A DNA stretch of 10,816 nucleotides from CAMDBL01 sp964498125 (GTDB taxonomy: Bacteria; Pseudomonadota; Alphaproteobacteria; Rhizobiales; Hyphomicrobiaceae), in assembly GCA_964498125.1 (NCBI GenBank), contig CAZCGE010000086.1, forward strand, positions 1-10,816. The letters are read 5' to 3'. Shown here one piece after another: positions 7,607 to 10,816 of the stretch. The notes beneath the pieces are model-generated. The model worked only from the letters and a program-made list of their open reading frames with translations. It was not told the origin of the DNA and made no database searches. The position numbers were made by a program, and so were the translations under genes. How positions within the stretch are numbered: position 1 is the stretch's first letter; each line of letters opens with the position of its first letter.

Positions 7607-9111
7607 TTCTTCACCGTCAGCTTGGTGCGCACCACGACTTTATCGCCTTCCTTCAGTCCGGGGCCCAACAGCTCGGCGAACTGATCATCGGCCAGTCCGA
7701 TGCGAACCATGCGGCTGTCCAGCGCGCCGCCGGAGCCGATGACCCAAATGGGAGCCGATCGGGTGCCCGGCCGCGCCGTCCGCTGGTCGCGGGAGGCTTT
7801 CCACTTTTCGAACGCCGGTCGCTGCTCGCTGGTGATGATCTGCGCCAGAATTTTCTCGAGGCGCTCGCCGAACCGGCCGCGCCCCTCTTCGCTACCGCCG
7901 CCGCCGGCTTGCTTGGGCTGGGCGGCGAAGGACGGCGCGGCTTGCGGCGTGGATAACGCCTTGAATTCCGCGGCCACTGCCTTCATTTCGGCCGCCACCC
8001 GCGATTTCTGCTCGGTGGTGAGGCTCAATTCGATGGCCAGCCTGTCGAGCATCTGCGTGCGCCGCTGCTCGCCCTGGTCCTGCTGGCTGACCGCGCCATC
8101 GCGTGGTTTGAAGCGAAGTGCATCGGCGGGAATCCGCAGGACGTTGTCCTTGCGCGCGCTTTCGATCAGCGCGTTGGCGGTCATGCCGGGGAACAGCTTG
8201 CGGTCCGGATTTGCAGCTTCGATGATGACCGGGTAGGTCACGACGTTATTGAGCTCGGTGGCAGCCAGGCGGATCTGCGTGATGCGGCCCTCGAACTGCC
8301 GATCGGGGTAGGCGTCGACCGTGAACGTCACGCTGTTGCCCTCGGCCACGGACCCGACGTCGGCCTCGTTCACCTGCGCCTCGATACGGATGCGCCGCAG
8401 GTCCTGGGCAATCTTGAACAGCTCAGGCGCCTGCAGGCTGGCGGCGACGGTCTGGCCGACATCGACGGTGCGCGCGATCACAGTGCCATCGATGGGCGAG
8501 CGTACAGTCGTGCGATCGAGGTCGATCAGGGCCTGATCAAGCTGGGCCTGGCGCTGGGCAATTTGCGCCTGTGCGTTGTCGATCTGCGCCTTGATGACAC
8601 TGATCTCGGCCTGGGCCACCTCCGAGTCGCGGGTCGCATTGTCGAGCGCGGCGCCTGACGTGACACCCTTCGCCGCAAGCGTCTGCTGGCGCTCTATGGC
8701 GCGACCGGCCTGGCGTTGCACGGCTTCGGCTTTCAGCAGCGCCGCCTCCTGGTTGATGAACTGCGCCCGCGACATGGCCAGATCAGCCTTGGCCTGCGCC
8801 ACCTTGGCGACGTAGGTCTTGGCGTCCAGCACGGCCATTACGTCGCCAGCCTTGACCTCGCTGTTGAAGTCGGCCTTGAGCTCCTGAATCTGCCCCGACA
8901 GCTGCGAGCCGACCTGCACGGTCACCAGCGCGCGCACCGGGCCCGACGTCGAGACGATCTTGCGGATGGTTCCGCGCGTCACATCTCCTGTCTCATAGGC
9001 GACGCTGTCGGTCGTCTGACCAGGCAGCCCAAGCAGCCACGTCAAGCCCAACCCGACCAATACGAGGGGCAAGGCCAGTGTGTAGAGGTAACGATTGATC
9101 AACTGGGGCAT
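7603..9111 (-). CDS. Periplasmic adaptor (membrane fusion protein), MacA-like, with an LTxxQ-type insertion
   Basis: A 502-aa adaptor that links the MacB-type permease to an outer-membrane channel. A membrane anchor lies at about 8-29. The barrel-sandwich halves flank a long Ala/Gln-rich coiled coil at about 97-199, then come the lipoyl half with TVRSPIDGTVIARTVDVGQTV and the beta-barrel at about 230-330. The membrane-proximal domain is interrupted. After PADALRFKPRDG about 115 residues (340-454) are inserted before APIWVIGSGG resumes. The insert is charged and helical, with LTTEQ (364-368) and ITSEQRPAFEKW (from 426), both like the LTxxQ motifs of Spy/CpxP proteins, and a Gly-rich linker between them. 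I chose the ATG at 9111 over one at 9174. The extra 21 codons have only about half G/C third positions, unlike the rest of the gene, and would place the anchor abnormally far in. Neither start has a strong ribosome site. The outer-membrane channel is not in the window. Confidence 0.9.
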   Translation of the reverse strand: MPQLINRYLYTLALPLVLVGLGLTWLLGLPGQTTDSVAYETGDVTRGTIRKIVSTSGPVRALVTVQVGSQLSGQIQELKADFNSEVKAGDVMAVLDAKTYVAKVAQAKADLAMSRAQFINQEAALLKAEAVQRQAGRAIERQQTLAAKGVTSGAALDNATRDSEVAQAEISVIKAQIDNAQAQIAQRQAQLDQALIDLDRTTVRSPIDGTVIARTVDVGQTVAASLQAPELFKIAQDLRRIRIEAQVNEADVGSVAEGNSVTFTVDAYPDRQFEGRITQIRLAATELNNVVTYPVIIEAANPDRKLFPGMTANALIESARKDNVLRIPADALRFKPRDGAVSQQDQGEQRRTQMLDRLAIELSLTTEQKSRVAAEMKAVAAEFKALSTPQAAPSFAAQPKQAGGGGSEEGRGRFGERLEKILAQIITSEQRPAFEKWKASRDQRTARPGTRSAPIWVIGSGGALDSRMVRIGLADDQFAELLGPGLKEGDKVVVRTKLTVKK

Positions 9112-9235
9112 GGGTCGTAATTTTCCGTCTGATCGGGCAGTTGGCTCGGCCGCGTAAAATGGTGTGCCGCTCATCTACAAGAACGCTGTGCGGCGCGTTC
9201 TCCGTCGCAGGCGCACAGGTCTCACATAGCACATT

Positions 9236-9264
9236 GTCACTGGGCCTGGCAGAGTCACTGGGCC
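9236..9264. repeat. 11-bp direct repeat, 18-bp period, upstream of the adaptor gene
   Basis: GTCACTGGGCC occurs exactly at 9236-9246 and again at 9254-9264. It sits between the adaptor start and the tandem repeat at 9268-9289, in the expected promoter zone, and may be part of a regulatory site or a small duplication. Confidence 0.7.
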
Positions 9265-9267
9265 CGT

Positions 9268-9289
9268 CAGATGAACGCCAGATGAACGC
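9268..9289 (-). promoter_or_regulatory. Perfect 11-bp tandem repeat, candidate response-regulator operator
   Basis: CAGATGAACGC is present twice head to tail (9268-9278, 9279-9289). Read toward the efflux operon it gives GTTCA cores spaced exactly 11 bp, about one helical turn. This is the layout bound by OmpR/PhoP/PhoB-family regulators as head-to-tail dimers. An inverted copy of the core, GCGTTCA (9302-9308), lies 12 bases beyond the second unit. The site is about 160-180 bases before the adaptor ATG. The regulator is not identified; neither receiver protein in this window has a DNA-binding domain. Confidence 0.5.
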
Positions 9290-9376
9290 GACATTCAGAA
9301 GGCGTTCAAGCGCTGCTCTCTAGCGTTGGCGTTACCCTGGAACGACACTTACCCCGGCATGATCCATGGGGGCGCG

Positions 9377-9448
9377 ATGCTCAGGGTCTTCGCAACAATC
9401 ATGTGGTTGGCTGGCGCTGCCGGCCAGGCACGGACGAGCCGGCGCTGA
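9377..9448 (+). pseudogene. Possible decayed small secreted peptide
   Basis: A 23-codon frame begins MLRVFATIMWLAGAAGQA, which looks like a signal peptide, after a G-rich GGGGGCGCG, and stops at 9446-9448. Shifting by -1 near 9427 would continue as TDEPALRLPLPGRRHFRELY to a TGA at 9502-9504. This could be a frameshifted small exported protein of about 40 residues, or chance. I do not recognise the peptide. Confidence 0.15.
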
Positions 9449-9615
9449 GGCTGCCCCTGCCGGGGCGCCGGCACTTTCGAGAGCTGTATCCTGAGCGGCG
9501 TTGATCGGCGAAGATGGTGACGCCCACCACGGATCGTGGCGTCATGCGCGCCGGACCACATCATTGCGCGACGGCCAACACCCAAGTGCCGGCCGCGAGG
9601 CGCTCTCGGGCAGCG

Positions 9616-9924
9616 CTAATCGTCGACCTTCTCCTCCACCTTCGACAGCCGCCGCTCGATTTCGTTGAACTGCCGATCCATGCGTTGCCGCCGCGCTTCC
9701 TCCGCCTCCGCCCGCGCTTCCAGCTCCTGGGCCTTGAGATGGTTCATCTGCCCCTGGCCGAGCGCAAAGCCGATGTAGCCGCGCATCTCGTCGAAACGCT
9801 TGTCGATGGCATCGAAACGGCGCTCCAAGACATCCAGCTTTTCCAGTTTGACACGCATCAGTCCCATGTCCGCTCGCATCTCGCGCAGCTGAACCAGGAC
9901 CCGATTCTCAGGCTCGTCGACCAT
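9616..9924 (-). CDS. Small coiled-coil protein of unknown function
   Basis: A 102-aa soluble protein that is almost entirely charged helix. Heptad-like stretches lie at about 9-50 (LVQLREMRADMGLMRVKLEK, then LDVLERRFDAIDKRFDEMRG) and 62-100 (HLKAQELEARAEAEEARRQR, then MDRQFNEIERRLSKVEEKVDD). They are interrupted by a short apolar segment, YIGFALGQGQM, so it may form a dimeric or tetrameric coiled coil. There is no signal peptide or membrane helix. The start is well supported by GAGGAG eight bases before the ATG. A TTGACG hexamer at 9982-9977 with a 17-base spacer to TACTTT could be its promoter, and a repeat resembling a LexA site overlaps the -10. I know similar short coiled-coil hypotheticals in rhizobia but no function. 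Confidence 0.75.
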   Translation of the reverse strand: MVDEPENRVLVQLREMRADMGLMRVKLEKLDVLERRFDAIDKRFDEMRGYIGFALGQGQMNHLKAQELEARAEAEEARRQRMDRQFNEIERRLSKVEEKVDD

Positions 9925-9948
9925 GACGCTGGCTCCTCAAATGCCATG

Positions 9949-9982
9949 GAACAAAAGTAGTACAAAAGTGCGGCAGCGTCAA
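9949..9982 (-). promoter_or_regulatory. Putative promoter with an overlapping LexA-like direct repeat
   Basis: On the minus strand TTGACG (9982-9977), a 17-base spacer and TACTTT (9959-9954) make a plausible promoter with a strong -35 and a poor -10. Overlapping it, GAAC (9949-9952), seven bases, then GTAC (9960-9963) is one base off the alphaproteobacterial LexA consensus GAAC-N7-GAAC. ACAAAAGT also repeats exactly with 11-bp period (9951-9958, 9962-9969). Repressor binding here would block the promoter of the coiled-coil gene. Confidence 0.4.
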
Positions 9983-10056
9983 GAACGAAGTTGTGTGGGT
10001 CAAGCGAAATCAAGTGTCTTGCGTCGAGCTCGCGCGTCTCGCGGCAGCCACGGTCA

Positions 10057-10305
10057 TCACGACGAGCGCGTGCTGCCCTCCCAGGCCGCAAGCTCTTCCT
10101 CCGGCAGCGGATCGAAGAAGGCGTCGGTCAGCGTCGCCTGTCCCTTGTAGGCGCCGAACCGGCGTTGTGGGGTCTACTGAGTGATCGGAACGAGCTTCAC
10201 CGCGGGCGTGTCGCGACGCGCAATGATGACGTCCTCGCTAGCCTCGGAGCGCTCGATCAATTTGGACAAGTTGGTCTTGGCTTCGTGCACGGTGTGGGTG
10301 GGCAT
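10057..10305 (-). pseudogene. Phd/YefM-family antitoxin split by an in-frame amber codon; toxin absent
   Basis: The frame starts at ATG 10305-10303 with GAGGAG six bases before it and reads MPTHTVHEAKTNLSKLIERS then EASEDVIIARRDTPAVKLVP, the DNA-binding half of a Phd/YefM antitoxin. After ITQ at residue 43 a TAG occurs (10176-10174). Without any frame change the next codons read TPQRRFGAYKGQATLTDAFF, then DPLPEEELAAWEG, which is the normal toxin-neutralising C-terminal half, ending at TGA 10059-10057. Total length with the amber codon read through is 82 aa, right for the family. Intact antitoxins of this type normally overlap or abut a VapC/PIN or RelE-type toxin gene. Here the following bases TGATGACCGTG look like the start of such a gene (MTV), but the frame ends after 15 codons and no PIN motif is visible in any frame to 9925. 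I call it a nonsense-mutated orphan. Confidence 0.75.
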
Positions 10306-10352
10306 GCGCGGCTCCTCGTGTTTCACACCTGACGGATGGTCCCCACATTTTC

Positions 10353-10384
10353 GTCCTCCCGGCGAAGGCCGGGACCTACGACAA
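10353..10384 (+). repeat. REP-like palindrome, copy 1
   Basis: TCCCGGC-GAAG-GCCGGGA (10357-10374) is a perfect 7-bp stem with a GAAG loop, flanked by CGTCC on the left and CCTACGACA on the right. The same core and flank recur in inverted orientation in copy 2. The form matches dispersed intergenic palindromes common in alphaproteobacterial genomes. Confidence 0.6.
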
Positions 10385-10489
10385 TACTCCGCATTGGCGC
10401 TTGCAGTCGAACGTCGTAACCCTTTCCAGGGACATGCGAGCGAGGTGAAATGATGCTGCACTATTCCCACCCCCTGTCTGCCTACGGAC

Positions 10490-10520
10490 TGTCGTGGGTG
10501 CCGGCCTCCGCCGGCACGGC
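10490..10520 (-). repeat. REP-like palindrome, copy 2 (inverted)
   Basis: GTGCCGGC-CTCC-GCCGGCAC (10498-10517) is a perfect 8-bp stem. Read on the minus strand it gives GCCGGCGGAGGCCGGCACCC followed by ACGACA, nearly matching copy 1 (CCCGGCGAAGGCCGGGACCT then ACGACA). The pair is about 115 bases apart in opposite orientation. Confidence 0.6.
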
Positions 10521-10702
10521 GGTATCTACGAATATTGCGGGTTCAATGCGTTTGACCCGGAACACCAGCGAGCGGATTCAGCTAGATCATCGGGCGCCAG
10601 GCAAGACCAAATTGGTTATTGCTTGAAGGCGCGGATCAGCGGCCCCGCTCGCGAAGCGAAGCCTCAGCTCTTTAGCCCGCCTTTCTCACCATAATTAGAG
10701 CA

Positions 10703-10741
10703 TCGGGGCCCCGAATCAGCGAAAGTTGTTTTGCGAACAAC
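10703..10741 (+). promoter_or_regulatory. Palindrome and hairpin in the leader of the IS1380-type transposase
   Basis: TCGGGGCCCCGA (10703-10714) is a perfect 12-bp palindrome. It is followed by GTTGTT-TTGCG-AACAAC (10725-10741), a 6-bp hairpin. Both lie within 70 bases before the transposase start, where the IS end, promoter and any host-protection structure would be. Confidence 0.35.
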
Positions 10742-10770
10742 GACTTGCGCAGAGACGAGGAGGCTCCCCG

Positions 10771-10816
10771 ATGCCGACAGAGTGTATCCCGGATTCGTTC
10801 GATTTTGGAACCGTCG
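10771..10816 (+). CDS. IS1380-family transposase, N-terminal fragment (runs off the window)
   Basis: Only 15 codons are present: MPTECIPDSFDFGTV. This matches my memory of the conserved opening of IS1380-family DDE transposases, where the next residues are typically EGR...VVAxFDGGxITSDAG. A very strong ribosome site, GAGGAGG (10757-10763), lies seven bases before the ATG. The catalytic domain and the right end of the element are outside the window, so completeness is unknown. Confidence 0.7.
   Translation, partial: MPTECIPDSFDFGTV

Larger units (their letters stand above)
9112..9615. other. Intergenic stretch between the adaptor and coiled-coil genes
   Basis: About 500 bases with no gene I can defend. 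The part next to the adaptor (9223-9310) holds the direct repeats described separately and must contain the operon promoter. A minus-strand TGCTATGTG at 9230-9223 resembles an extended -10 but has no -35 match. The middle (9377-9448) has a tiny signal-peptide-like reading frame. The distal part has a 7-bp inverted repeat TGACGCC/GGCGTCA (9518-9544) with a 13-base loop and no T-run, about 70 bases past the end of the coiled-coil gene. The rest shows nothing I recognise and may be decayed sequence. Confidence 0.5.
10306..10770. other. Gene-poor stretch between the antitoxin and the right-hand IS
   Basis: About 465 bases with no credible coding region. It holds GTGT-TTC-ACAC (10318-10328) just before the antitoxin ribosome site, a possible autoregulatory operator. 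Two REP-like palindromes and the leader of the IS1380-type transposase are described separately. The left end of that insertion sequence should lie between about 10640 and 10720, but I could not define the terminal repeat from one end alone. Confidence 0.5.

Noticed and set aside
6785..7684. Plus-strand open frame of about 300 codons opposite the ABC ATPase
   Set aside because: It lies opposite Walker A, signature and Walker B coding sequence and its translation has no fold-like pattern.
9518..9544. TGACGCC/GGCGTCA hairpin as terminator of the coiled-coil gene
   Set aside because: The 13-base loop is large, there is no T-run, and it lies about 70 bases past the stop; it is noted only as an inverted repeat.
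9349..9585. Minus-strand 78-codon frame in the intergenic region
   Set aside because: It has no ribosome site and an Arg/Pro/His-rich translation without domain features, and I recognise no homologue.
10494..10694. Plus-strand 66-codon frame before the IS1380-type transposase
   Set aside because: It runs through the REP-like palindrome and the presumed IS end, starts without a ribosome site, and looks non-coding.
1..10816. CRISPR array, tRNA, rRNA or riboswitch
   Set aside because: No regularly spaced long repeats, cloverleaf with conserved arm sequences, or known riboswitch core was seen on either strand.

Overview
The window reads as a chromosomal segment of a G+C-rich alphaproteobacterium. 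A Hyphomicrobiales/Bradyrhizobium- or Reyranella-like host is my best guess. The guess rests on codon choice dominated by G/C third positions, the character of the proteins, and the REP-like palindromes. No rRNA, tRNA or housekeeping marker is present to fix the taxon. The window starts and ends inside transposase genes: an IS1595-like one on the left (minus strand, 1-73) and an IS1380-like one on the right (plus strand, from 10771). The piece between them therefore looks like accessory DNA next to insertion sequences.

Region 1 (about 74-4209, plus strand) is a three-gene phosphosignalling cassette. It encodes a membrane histidine kinase (339-2075), a protein made only of two receiver domains (2077-2814, starting one base after the kinase stop), and a three-part protein (2875-4209). 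That third protein has an unrecognised N-terminal domain, an Hpt-like domain whose phosphorylatable His position holds Gln, and a C-terminal receiver. None of the three has a recognisable DNA-binding or enzymatic output domain, so the cassette probably acts through protein contacts or an unlinked partner.

Region 2 (4275-4931, minus) is msrA, a peptide methionine sulfoxide reductase with all three redox cysteines. It is convergent with the signalling cassette.

Region 3 (5071-9300, minus) is a MacAB-type tripartite efflux operon. The order is periplasmic adaptor (MacA-like, with an unusual Spy/CpxP-like insertion), ATPase (overlapping by ATGA), MacB-type permease (GTG start, 12 bases on), a 150-base gap, a small two-helix membrane protein, then a clear rho-independent terminator at 5071-5089. 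Upstream of the adaptor lie two sets of short direct repeats, one a perfect 11-bp tandem, which fit a response-regulator operator.

Region 4 (9175-10770) is sparse. It holds about 400 bases of non-coding or decayed DNA and a small coiled-coil protein (9616-9924) preceded by a repeat resembling an alphaproteobacterial LexA site. It also holds a Phd/YefM-type antitoxin broken by an in-frame amber codon with no toxin next to it (10057-10305), and two REP-like palindromes in opposite orientation (about 10353-10384 and 10490-10520). It ends with the leader of the IS1380-type transposase.

The points most worth a second look are the His-to-Gln pseudo-Hpt protein and its unknown N-terminal domain, the LTxxQ-type insertion inside the efflux adaptor, the tandem operator in front of the efflux operon, and the amber-split orphan antitoxin.
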